NCBI GenBank assembly: GCA_965153355.1
Contig: OZ231126.1
Coordinates: 2,108,001 to 2,172,000, forward strand
Length of the DNA stretch: 64,000 nt
From: Flaccisagitta enflata
Taxonomy: Eukaryota; Chaetognatha; Sagittoidea; Aphragmophora
Direction: 5' to 3'
A model generated the notes under the pieces. That model did not search any database and was not told where the DNA came from. It saw only the letters and a list, made by a program, of their open reading frames with translations. Shown here piece by piece: positions 21,396-33,100 of the stretch (position 1 is the stretch's first letter; the number at the start of each line of letters is the position of its first letter). The translations under genes and the position numbers were made by a program.

Positions 21396-24176
21396 ATGCC
21401 ATCATTAAGACAAAAAGTCATTGACGATTTAACCCAAAAAGCCAGAGCAAACAGAAAAAGGCCGATATGTCTCTTATGTAAACGACGTACAATTGTGACG
21501 GACCGCGACTCTGCTCGATTGCATGTTAATACACACTTCATGGAAACAATCACATGCCCCGTTTGTGACGCCCGCCTTCCATATTCCACCAACTCCTTTG
21601 AAGTTTATAATTTCTTCCAAACACATTATGAACTGGCAGAGGACCATTCCCCAGTATGTCCATACCAGATACTATACAAGCAACCGTGTCTATTTAAAGG
21701 ACGTGACCACTTTGAAAGACATCGACAGATCGGCCATGTACTTTGGAAATGTGATGACCCTCATAAACGTGCTGAGGAGGAGGAGGAGGAGGAGGACAGA
21801 GAACTGTTGAGTGACACAGACACGAGTGACGACGAGGTGCAAAGTGACAAAACTGATGACAATCACTCCGATGACGACAATCTGGAAGAGTATCATTGTT
21901 TTGGCGTTAGTACGGGCAGTGATGATGATGGTGGTGATGGTGGTGGTGGTGGTGGTGGTGGTGGTGGTGATGATGGTGGTGGTGGTGATGATGGTGGTGG
22001 TGGTGGTGGTGGTGGTGATGATGGTGGTGGTGGTGATGATGGTGGTGGTGATGATGTTGGTGATGATGGTAGTGTTGGTGGTGGTGGTGGTGGTGGTGGT
22101 GGTGGTGGTGGTGATGGTAGGTTTCAGCCAAACATGGATTACATATTGACTTTAATGCAACACACCGTTGACACCTTAATCAACACTTACGCGGCGACAG
22201 AAAAAATCATTAATCACACCATCGACACCATATGGAATTTAATCCAATATCTTCGAGTCCCCATGACAGAGCAGCAGTATAACGAAGTAAAACGTCTTAA
22301 AACTAGTTATGGTCGCCAAAAAAAACTTAAGGCAAAAACTAAAAAGTACAGACAATGCATAAACATGACAATTGGAGATGACCCATTTGTCCCTGACAGA
22401 ATTCCAGTCCATTTTTATAATGTTTCAGCTATGCTGAAACTCTTTTTAAGGTCCAAAGATAATTGGGAACGAGTGCAACAATTCAATACAAAACAAACTA
22501 CCCCAGGAATCTATAACTCTGTAAAAAGTTCACAAGTGTTCCAACAACTTAGTCTACAACCAGATCAGCCTGTTATACTTTTAGCTATTGCATGTGACGA
22601 GGTCCAACCTCTCGGTTCGCTATACGCTAAAAACAACAAGTATAAACTTTATAATTTTTATCTAATAGTTATACTCGAGGGAACAAACCAACGTAAACTG
22701 GAACAAGTGTTTCCTCTGGCACTGATTTACTCTCAAGACGTGGGACAAATTGGTATAGAAAACATAACAGAACAAATCGCAGAGCAGTTCAGAGAGCTTC
22801 TTCAGGATGGGATCATTTGGAAGGGTCATCATCTTCAAGTGAGAGTCATATATGTAATTGGAGATAATCTGTCACAAAATCAGCTCTCCGGGATCACGAG
22901 GTCATGGTCACATGGAAAGTCCTGCAGATTTTGTCATTATATTATGGCGGACTTAAATAATGCAAATTCCGCGGATGATCTGTACTCAGATGCACATCGC
23001 ACCTCTGAAGAATACGTGGAAGTCATTGCAGCCAGTTCCAACAACGATATTTTGCCTCACGGCTTTACTAATGTACCCGTTTTGCATAAGATTCCATATT
23101 TTTACATGAATACTACCACATTTGCGCCCGACCTTGATCACGACTATTTCCTCGGTTGTTGCGTCACTTGGATGACGATAATTGTACATCGCATTGTTTT
23201 TGACCTGCAATGGGTATCGCCTTCAACATTGGTAACTTTGTGGAAACGTTTTAAATTCCGTCGGGAAGATGCAAAAAACCGTGCATACTTTAAAATTGAT
23301 ATCGTCAAAAAAGAAGTAAAGCTGTGCAACAAAGTAGCACATATACGACACCTCGTTTTACTGTTCAGCACTGTGCTATACTCAAAAGTACAAAATCCCC
23401 AAGAACCTGTCTGGCAGTTTTACCTCAAAGTTGCTCATTTAACTCGACTGCTTCTAACTCGAAACCACATCGATAGTAGCTTGGATCAGATGGAACGTTT
23501 TATCAAAGCCACATTAAATGCGCGTATGAATCTCACAAGGACGCCAACTGGAGAATATGATCCGAAAATAAAATATAAAGAACACAACTTAACCCACTAT
23601 GTAGCCGCAATCAGATGGGCCGGCCCTTTGTCATTACAGAGTTCTTCCTTGTGTGAAGCTTTTCACCAATTTGTGAAACGCTCCTTTGGTAATTCACGGT
23701 GTACTAAGGATCTTGTAAAAACTACCCTTAAAAGGATAGACGCCAAATTGTTGTCAAGAGCGAATGAAAATTTACAAATACAAAAAGTTAGTAGATTGAG
23801 AAAAGAAGCCGGACTCGATCGAGAAGCTGTTGCATTTTATCGCCAATACAATTTGGCCTCTCGTTTAAGAAGTTGCGTTACAGAACTAGGCACCCTGGCT
23901 ATCAATGGTGTTGTAGGCTGTCCCGGTGCACCTGATGGGCGCTTTTTCCGCGTCGTTGGGCTAGTTGTAACAAATGGTAATATTCGGATTCTGGCCGATT
24001 CATTGTCTCTTCGCCCCCTGGAGGATCATGGTTTGTTTGAAGTGAGAACAATTCAAAATTCACGCCAAATTTTCCAATTTGATGCCACTACTATGTCCAT
24101 ATTAAATCAGTATAAAATTAGAGAAATGGAAGTCATCAGCCAAAGAAATTTAAATTTAAATCTAAATATTTCATAA
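21396..24176 (+). CDS. CACTA/EnSpm-like transposase, 926 aa, intronless
   Basis: It is expected to bind the element ends and cut and join DNA with an RNase H-fold DDE active site in the nucleus. The start chosen is ATG 21396 (MPSLRQKVIDDL), 23 bp after a splice-acceptor-like CTTACAG, so a leader exon is likely. The N-terminus has zinc-finger-like CLLC...HVNTH and CPVC...CPYQ segments (about residues 20-115). An acidic then Gly/Asp-rich linker (about 125-240) follows, then the catalytic region. Candidate acidic residues are D401 in CDEVQPLGS, D490 in VIGDNLSQN and E754 in SLCEAFHQFVKRSFG. The blocks LEGTNQRKLEQVFPLALI, HDYFLGC and HNLTHYVAAIRWAGPL match the order of animal EnSpm-like transposases (PLG, GDN, HD..EG, H.L.HYP, GPL..E..H). 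The frame is intact. Its TAA overlaps the next ATG. Confidence 0.8.
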   Translation: MPSLRQKVIDDLTQKARANRKRPICLLCKRRTIVTDRDSARLHVNTHFMETITCPVCDARLPYSTNSFEVYNFFQTHYELAEDHSPVCPYQILYKQPCLFKGRDHFERHRQIGHVLWKCDDPHKRAEEEEEEEDRELLSDTDTSDDEVQSDKTDDNHSDDDNLEEYHCFGVSTGSDDDGGDGGGGGGGGGGDDGGGGDDGGGGGGGGDDGGGGDDGGGDDVGDDGSVGGGGGGGGGGGGDGRFQPNMDYILTLMQHTVDTLINTYAATEKIINHTIDTIWNLIQYLRVPMTEQQYNEVKRLKTSYGRQKKLKAKTKKYRQCINMTIGDDPFVPDRIPVHFYNVSAMLKLFLRSKDNWERVQQFNTKQTTPGIYNSVKSSQVFQQLSLQPDQPVILLAIACDEVQPLGSLYAKNNKYKLYNFYLIVILEGTNQRKLEQVFPLALIYSQDVGQIGIENITEQIAEQFRELLQDGIIWKGHHLQVRVIYVIGDNLSQNQLSGITRSWSHGKSCRFCHYIMADLNNANSADDLYSDAHRTSEEYVEVIAASSNNDILPHGFTNVPVLHKIPYFYMNTTTFAPDLDHDYFLGCCVTWMTIIVHRIVFDLQWVSPSTLVTLWKRFKFRREDAKNRAYFKIDIVKKEVKLCNKVAHIRHLVLLFSTVLYSKVQNPQEPVWQFYLKVAHLTRLLLTRNHIDSSLDQMERFIKATLNARMNLTRTPTGEYDPKIKYKEHNLTHYVAAIRWAGPLSLQSSSLCEAFHQFVKRSFGNSRCTKDLVKTTLKRIDAKLLSRANENLQIQKVSRLRKEAGLDREAVAFYRQYNLASRLRSCVTELGTLAINGVVGCPGAPDGRFFRVVGLVVTNGNIRILADSLSLRPLEDHGLFEVRTIQNSRQIFQFDATTMSILNQYKIREMEVISQRNLNLNLNIS
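21918..22113 (+). repeat. GGT/GAT trinucleotide expansion inside the transposase
   Basis: About 65 triplets encode an uninterrupted Gly/Asp linker between the N-terminal zinc-finger region and the catalytic region. The expansion is in frame and tolerated. Confidence 0.95.
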
Positions 24177-24178
24177 TG
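24174..24178 (+). promoter_or_regulatory. TAATG stop-start overlap between transposase and gene 2
   Basis: The transposase stop TAA (24174-24176) shares its last A with the ATG (24176-24178) of gene 2. Such pentanucleotides permit termination-reinitiation in some dicistronic eukaryotic and viral mRNAs, including between ORFs of certain non-LTR retrotransposons. Whether it works here is inference. Confidence 0.5.
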
Positions 24179-27100
24179 GTGAAAATCAAGACCAAGCCGC
24201 GAGACGCTTTGCATGAGGAACTGGCGTCGAAAAAGGGTAAGTCACCTGCCCGATCGACTGCCAACTACCGCCAAAGGTCTCGCCGAGGTCTCGCCGCTCT
24301 CGCCGAGGATGACGACTCGGATTACGAACCTCCACCCCGAGGCGCTCCTCGAGCCGAATCAACTTCGAGGAATCGGAGAAGAATCCGCGAGGAGGAGGAG
24401 GAGGAGGAGGAGGAGGATGAATCCGAAGTCGAACCTCGTCCACCCCGAGCCGTTCCTCCAGACCATTCAACTAGGAATACTCGGAAACGCCCCCGCGATG
24501 AGGATTATGAATCGGAAGATGAACATCCTCCATCTCGAGTCCTTCCTGAACGCCAATCGACTTCGAAGACTCGGAGACGCATCCGCGATGAGGATTATGA
24601 ATTGGAAGACGAACATCCTCCATCTCGAGTCCTTCCTCAACGCCAATCGACTTTGAAGACTCGGAAACGCATCCGCCATGAGGATGTTGAATCGGAAGAC
24701 AAATATCCTCCATCTCCAGTCGTTCGTCAAACCCAGTGGACTTCAAAGACTCGGAAAGCCAGCCGCGATGACGATGATGAATCGGAAGACGAACGTCCTC
24801 CATCTCGAGTCCGTCCTCAAACCCAATCGACTTCGAACACTCGGAAACGCCCCCGCGATGAGGGGGGTGAATCGGAAGACGAATCTCCTCCATCTCGACT
24901 CCTTCGTCAAAGCAAATTGTCTTCGAAGACTGCCCAAAGCACCGGCGTCGGGGATGCTGTACCGGATTACCACCCTTCTCCACCCCGAAAACGTCCTCTA
25001 CCCCGAAAACCGCCTCTAGCCCGACGCACTCTTACAATCCCAAAAGCTCCGCGCAAATCAACTCCTCGCCTCGATCATCCCAATTCGGAAGATGAGGAGG
25101 GAAACAAAGAGCGAGAAGATGACGAAGTTGGTGCCAGTGAACGGGGAGGAGAAGCAGGAGGAACCGGAGGAGCAGTTGGAGCCAAAGCACCAATAGCAGC
25201 AAGGATTCATGCGTCTCACAGAAAAGACAACTCCCGCAAACCTATAAAACTGCCAATGGTGCCGATTCTAAGTGAAGAGGAAGAGCAGTATTGGAAGGAA
25301 AATTTGGCCGACGCCGAACACTCGTTCTTCCTTACCCGTGGTACGTTGGTAATGAAACAATTTCGGGAATGTTGCAGCTGATGTATATAAATGTTAGATC
25401 TTACCACACATAAATATATATATATTAGTTTTAGGATCAAATCCAGCTATTATATTACCATCTAACAATTATATTGCTAGCTTTGAATCAAATCCAGCTA
25501 TTATACTACCATCTAACAATTATATTGATACCTACATATCTTTGCTTTTTCACAAACAGATCCGAAACTCCTCCCAAATATGGATCCAGAAGTGAGCGGA
25601 CGTGATCCGGACAACCCCTACCGCCTCTACTTTGAAAGTGCGCCAAGTCCACCGGAAGACAAGAATGGCAAGAAGTTAAAGATGGTACGAGACTATCGCG
25701 ACATCTCCTGTCCTATCTTTAAAAGGAAAGTAGGCTACTTCGCCGTCGCTCGCAAAGTTTTCCACATATTTTGTATGGGGGACATCGACATCGACCCTAA
25801 ATCCGGCTTGGCAAATATCGTCCCACAGCAAAAGAATCAAGACTTTGTAGGCAAATCGTCTTCCGCTGTCCATTTTGAAAACTGGGCCCTCAGTGGTGGC
25901 ATCGAGGAGACTGTCCGGAAAGCGACAAATATTGATATCATGATCGACAAAATCGGCAGTGTGGTGAGTTAATCCGACCTAAATTGTTTGTGGTACTGAA
26001 GGGAATAATTACATTCGCAGGTTTGCATAACCATTGTTTATCACACATGTAGTCAATGTGACAAAATCAGTTTATTGACATTGTAGGGTGACGTCGACAA
26101 ATTGTCGCCTAACGACCAGCTCATTCTCCGCGCCCTCTGCGAAAGAATTGTTCGGCAATTGCAGGTGCAAAAATGGAGTTGTTGGAGGTTCATTTAGTTA
26201 GCAATTACTTGCGGTGTGTATGATTACAACTCACCCTAACTCACCATAATTTTTTATGAGTACCAACGACAAATGACCAATGACCAATGAGCCTAAACAA
26301 CATGTCATGTCGATTTGCCCTTTCTTTAGATTGATGGCCTGGAAGCTGATTACCATTGCGCGGCCTCAACCCCCGTTTTATGGAAGCTTTACTGGGTCTT
26401 GGACAAAAGATGCTTCGACAAGACCGGTTGCCACATGTTCAAGTGGCCGGCCAACTACCAATACATCGCGATGTCCGCTTTGCTCCGAGACATGTAAGTA
26501 CACCAGCTCACTCATTTTTGTAATAGTTATATATTTCAATGACGCTGCCAAACCGCTTGATAATCCATAATCTGTTTAATGCATACACAGCTTTACGGAT
26601 GACGGAATCAACGTGTCAACCAAGATGAAAGAGTTGAGTGATAGAATGGACGTCATCAAACCGCAACTCGCCAACAAACCTCGTTCCCACCCACTCTGGC
26701 AGGACTACGCTAAGCTGCAAAAGCAACATGCCGAATGGGACAAAATCGGCGAAAACAGCGTCAACTGGCTCGCTCGCAGAACGACGCATAGCAACAAACG
26801 ATATGGGGATCGCGTCAACACTCAAAGCAAACTAAAGCAGTAAGTGGAAACTTTTGAAAATGTAGCATTTGGGCGCATATGCATTTGGACATTGTTGTAG
26901 TGGTTAGTTCAGCTGGTTTCAGATATGTGGTATTGTTTTTTAATGTACAGGTTGACTTGCGGCCAAATGCGCAAGAAACTCCTGGAGGACGCCAAACTTG
27001 AAAAGACGCTGTCCGCGTTTGAATCGAATACGACACAAACGTCGGACTCAGTCCTGCAGCGCGGATCATCCAAAGAGTTTCTCGGCCCCAACGACGACAA

Positions 27101-30100
27101 GTCCAGCGAAGAAGAGTGAGTCTTAGTGAACTGGATCAACAGTTTGGCCATTATTCTATGTGTCAATCCGTTTTGTTGCCTCATCTTCTTTCCTTTTGTT
27201 TTCAGAGTCATCGAATCTTCACAACCGCCTTGTTCAAGCAGCTCAGTTTTCCCCGGTTCAAGTTCAGCTAGCACCTCTGCTTCTCGGTCGACCACCTCTG
27301 CTGATCCTTCGACCACCCACCAAAACAGGGTTGAAACGAGGTGGGATTTCGATAACAGTTGTTTCTCCCCCCCCCTCCTTCCCCAAACAGCTGATGTACA
27401 GTTACAGGGTTGTTTATTAAAAAAAAGTTACAAGTGTAACAATCTAACAATTATATTTCTGAAACTGTAACAATCTAACAAATATATCTCCCAACGGTTA
27501 TTCATATCGAATGTATATTTGCCGGAACAAATTTCTAAAAAGTGCTTAAAACATGTATGTTTCGCTGTAGCCGGAGGAACCAGTCCAGCGACCATCATCT
27601 GTCTGACGACGATGATGACGATGAAGAGGTCGTTGAACCCTTCGCCAAAGACGACGTCGAAGTTGCCGATCCAGAGGACGCGGCAGAGGGCGCGGAAGAG
27701 GACGAACAAGACAGGGAGGAGGACGTCAACATCGATAGGAGAACAAGCTTCACTCCAACTTCCACCTGTGCTTCAGCTTCAACCACCCATACACCAAGCG
27801 TAGGAAGCAGGTGTGATTTTGATGACAGTAATAACCGCACCAGAAGCGGCAGCGTGATCCCTAGCTGTGGTTGGTAGGAAAAAAAGACTCAGTATAGTGA
27901 CGTATTCTAGGCTGTTGCTTATATGTAGTTGCATCTCACCATAAGTGAAACAAATAATTGTTTTGGGATGTTTGTGCCATAAATATTCGTGATCCGTTTT
28001 TACATAATTATGGAGTTCACAATTGAAATCAGATGATGTTTTCTGTTTCGTTTTATATGTCACACTATATACTTTTGAAGGAGAATAATGTTCATTTGGT
28101 TTTAAAAATACTTAATACGATATTTATTACTGTAGTATTATATTGAGAAAAAAAAAAATTCGTTCTTTCTTTCTTTAAAAGTATATAATGTGACATATAA
28201 AACGAAACAGAAAACATCATCTGAGGTCAATTCGGAACTCGAAAATAGAAAAAAAAAGGATCAGAAACATTTATAGCACAAATTGTAAAAACAAACTTTT
28301 TTTTGGGTTAATTTTCAAAAAATTTCTAACCAAAACTTTGGTTTCATGTATGGTAAGATGCACCTACATGTAAGCAACAACTTAAAATAAGTCACTATGC
28401 TGTGTAAATTTTTCCCACCTAACACAGGTAGGGAACACAGTGGCGGATGTATAGTGACAGGGGTGTGAGGATAAGAATTAATTATTGCAATTATTGTGCT
28501 TTACCATAACTAACAAGTCCAGTCACGTCCATGCATCTTACAGCGAACGTGATGGCGAACAGGATGCCGAGGAAGTGGACGACGACGAGAGCCTCGCCAT
28601 TCAAGTCGATCCAGACCAGCAGAACGTGAAGCGTGGTGTGGGACAGAGCGTAAATCGTGCTGGATGTAAGTCCTCGACGTCCTGTAGCCACGGAGTTGGC
28701 TTATACTGTAAACAAACTCATCTCGGTCAGAAATCAAAATTTGTTGTCGTTCATTCGTTCATTCGTTCATTCATTCATTCATTCATTCATTCATTGTCAC
28801 TACTATATTTTTTCCCCTACTTATTCAATTATTCATGTATTCATTCCTCCACTCATTCATTTATTCATTCATTCATTCATTCATTCATTCATTCATATAT
28901 TCATTCCTTCACTCATTTATTCACACAGTCATAATCATAGTGTCAACCTTGTACTATCATTCATTCATTCATTCATTCGTTCATTCATTCATTCATTCAT
29001 TCATTCATTCATTCATTCATTCATTTATTCATTCATTCATATTCTCATTCCTTTACTCATTTATTCACACAGTCATAACCTTAGTGTCAACTTTGAACTA
29101 TCATTAATTCAGGCCAAGGAACTCCGGCTACATTCTCTCCGTTGCCATCAACGCCTCCTCCTCCTCCGGGTATGATCGCGTCTCCGGCCTTCATAGGCGC
29201 TTCCTCTCCCCACGGTAATTTCAACAACGATGAAGACATGGGCAAAACCACCACGCCCGGTCCGGCAAGAAGGGGTCCCAGGTGGGTCAAGATGGTCGAG
29301 CTGTATTCTTATTTCCGTGGTCGATCTTTTAAGCCCAATCCGTTAGTGCCAGACTGACTTAGTTATTATCACTGTGTCTGTGGCCACAATTTTGTCGCGC
29401 GGTGCGGGATTCTCAAGACATGAACTGATATTTGATAAGATTTGAGTGATCTTGGGTCTTGATTGATTCAGCATCGGAAAAATCCCTCCTATACCCCTTT
29501 TAAAAACATCTATCGCCACTATATCCCCACCACCCCACCTACACAATTCATGAAGGGGAAAAAACACTCCCACTCAACACACCTATGGGTGCGTTTCTAG
29601 TCAGACAACCGCGTTTTGAACGGACCACTCGGTCGCTCGCTACGTTCGTTCGCTCGCACCGCTCCCTCCGCTTACTCGCTCCGCAGCGCTACGCTTGCTT
29701 TGCTTCGCTCGCTCCGCTCGCTTGCTCCATTCACGGGCTTGCTCACTCACTTTGTTCACTCCCTCGTGGGATGGTTGAAATTCTTGAATATGTGTTCACG
29801 CTGTGATCGCGTTTCACAGAAACAAACGCGTTTTTCATCTTCACTAGAAACACGCCCAATGACAGGCAAAAATCCTTGACATTAAGTATTCACTCCACTA
29901 ATATCTGTATATAATACTGTCCATTTTAACTCAACATTCGATTTCCTCTCTCAATCCAGGATCAAACACGTTTGCCGTAAAGCGGCAGTGGCTTTGGGGC
30001 AAGGAAAGCCGGCTTTGTTCGGACACGCAGGGTCCATATTAAGCCCGAGAAGAAATCCCGATGACTTGGCCACTGATTATGATAGCAGAGGCAACGAAGA

Positions 30101-33100
30101 ATCGCCCATGTCACCCTCGGGCCTGGGCAAAAGTCGCTCTTATGTCAATTTGCAAAGGTAAGTGGCGTGTAGACATGATTACACGAAGACTGTTACAGTA
30201 TGCCTGTCAAGGAGCTACTAAAGAAAGATGTAAATCCTTCCAATCATCATCGTCGTTCTTTGTCGTAATGATCTTCGTTATCCTCGTCTTCGTTATCATC
30301 TTCACCGTCTCCACCTCCAGCTCTTTCCCCTAATCTTCACCAGCCATAATGAGCAAAATTTATTGATTGATGCTTTGATGAGTAAATCATCTTTTTTTAT
30401 AAATTTTACACGGCCAGGCAATCCGAGATCGTTGGAGCCGCTCTTTTCAAATCCCCTTCCGACTGTAACTTTCAATCTTCCTCGATTTTTGCAAACACCA
30501 ATGAGACCGACCGTGACGCCGACGCTGAGGACGGCGGTTCGCACAAACAACAAGCTCGGATAGAGAAATACCAGATGAAGCGTCGACGAGGCAACCGGTC
30601 AGCTCAGAACAGGTATTGTCAATGTTAAGCACACTGGATACAATTCCTAATTGTATACCGTAATTGAATACCAAATATAATTGTTATATCTCAACCCTTT
30701 TGACAGCGACACGAGCAATGCCACATCCGCTAAAAGTAACTCGCCCGTTGTTGACGAAGACGAGGAGGAGGAGGAGGAGGAGGAGGAGGAAGCGAAGTCG
30801 ACTGCGAAGCGGCGAGGGGCCAAAAGTTCAAGTAACAACAGGTATTTGTAATGTTAATCAGTTTTGATCAATAAAATGGGGACACTAGATACGATCCATA
30901 ATTGCACCCCTAATATAATTGTTACACTTGTATCACAGTGGCAGGAGCACCGCCTCTTCAAAACAGCCAGCGAGGTCCGCAAACAGTAACTCGGCCAACA
31001 AAGAAATCCAGCCAAGAATTTTAGACGACGACGACGACGACGACGACGATGATGAGACGAATAAGAATTCCACCCACATTGCTCCAATCACGAAGAGAGC
31101 GGGAAACAACAGCCGAGCAAAGTAAATTAATGGTTGTTGGTATTGTGTAATGAATGGTTGCTGATATTTCACGTCATTGCACATCATGATCGCATAATTC
31201 CCGTAATTTGGTCTGCAACATTGGGAAATAGGCCGGTTATCGAATACTTCGGCACCCCTCCGCCTCCCAGGTTGGGTCCATGCACGCTGCTGAACTTTGC
31301 GAAAGCCCTCAAGGACGCTGCCAAGAGGGAAAAGCGACCTGAACTCGAGGATCAACAAATAAAACAGTTGTGGACAAGCATCCATAGGGCTGTTGGCAAG
31401 CACAAAGCGCTCGCCGACTTGTGGCTCAAAATTTTTGAGGCCCGCCACGAGTGGTACCATTACTCCAGCACGTTTGAAGTAAGTTGCCTCATATGGATGC
31501 AACACACTTCTCAGTCCTTAATTTCGTGTTTCTTTCTTTTATTTCATTCATTCTTTTATTACAATTATTCATTCATTCATTAATTCATTCATTCATTCAT
31601 TTATTCATTTATTCATTCATTCTTTGTTTGTTTCTTTTATTTCATTCATTCTTTTATTACAATTATTCATTCCTTCATTAATTCATTCATTCATTCATTC
31701 ATTCATTCATTTATTCATTCATTCTTTGTTTCTTTCTTTTATTTCATTCATTGTTTTATTACAATTATTCATTCATTCATTCATTCATTCATTCATTCAT
31801 TCATTCATTCATTCATTCATTCATTCATTCTTTCATTGTTTCCTTTACTTCATCCTTCATTGAAGGTGGTTGAAAAATGCCTGCTGACCAACTTCCCCGA
31901 CCAATTTCCTACTTACCGTCTCACAATGGAACAAGAGCGAAAAGAGGTGATGCGTCTCTTTACGAAACATGTCCCGGACGGCAATGTAATGAAAGTCACC
32001 GCGGTTGCTGAACGTATCAACAAGGAGCTTCGCAGCAGTGTGTCCGGTTTCCTGAGCAAATTCGCCCCTGTCCTCATGCTGATGGCACTCAATTCACAGC
32101 AGGTATGACTCTAACTTCAAGGATTTATTTGCAATTGCAATTGAAGTGGCTTTGATATGGAAAAGGTACAATTGCCTATCCGTTTTACTCACTCAGGATA
32201 TGCGCAAGCTCTACCCGTTTCTTTACATGAAACATGTTCAGCCACAATTCATCGACGAAATTTTGCGGTTCCACCAAGTTCGCAAGCTGTATGGAATGGT
32301 GGAGAGGCACCCGTACGAAAGATGCGCGGCGGACATGTCCAAGCTCATCCATTTCATCCATCCAGTGGCCACGATGACGATGAAGATGACGGACCAAGGA
32401 GAGAAGTGGGAAAGAGGGATCTTGGAACTAAGACGAGCGGCCTATGACGTCATCCGCTGGGTTGCCGAGCAGCTTAATTGCTCTCAGTTACCGGTAATGT
32501 TCCACGGCGTCATAAATTTTCTCTATTGACATGTTTGCAATGATTATCTAACAATTATATTGATCTAACAATTATATACGAATGTTAAATTACAATGACC
32601 AGTCAATAAGAGAGAAGCAATGGCCTTTCATTTCATGTCATCATCGTTCTGTTATCCCTCAGGAGATCTATGATTTCGACGATTTGTTGGGGAAACTGGG
32701 TGCCCATCCGACGATGTTCATCCACCGGGAAACTGAGGAAGCGACAGAGTACGACGTCGGCGTGGCCACGGAAGGCTTGGTCACAACCCTCCTAACCGCC
32801 GATGATGGGAAGGAGCCTGGTGCGATAAACCGAGAGATTCGCGGCATGCTCCACCAGTATAGCATGGCGTATCAACGGCACTTGAAGATCAGCAATCACC
32901 GCGAAAAAGACGCATTCCTCCCAGTGCGTGACGCTTTCTGGAATTTCTGGGAGTGGTAAGTTGGCTCGTTTATGGTGATTTCTTTTGTACCATGACACAT
33001 GTCGGATTTTTTTACAGCCATTTTGTGTAGGGTTCTGCTGACAGTTGCACAACCATATATTTAAAAACGATCCCCCATCCCACAGCTATGGTCTCCGAGT

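Noticed and set aside
24186-24983. Minus-strand frames opposite gene 2 exon 1
   Set aside because: Shadows of the 90-bp coding repeat; plus-strand reading has coherent splice phases.
28485-29175. Ser/Phe/Ile/His-rich frames at 28.5-29.2 kb
   Set aside because: ATTC microsatellite read in frame; only 28544-28665 and 29113-29281 are exons of gene 2.
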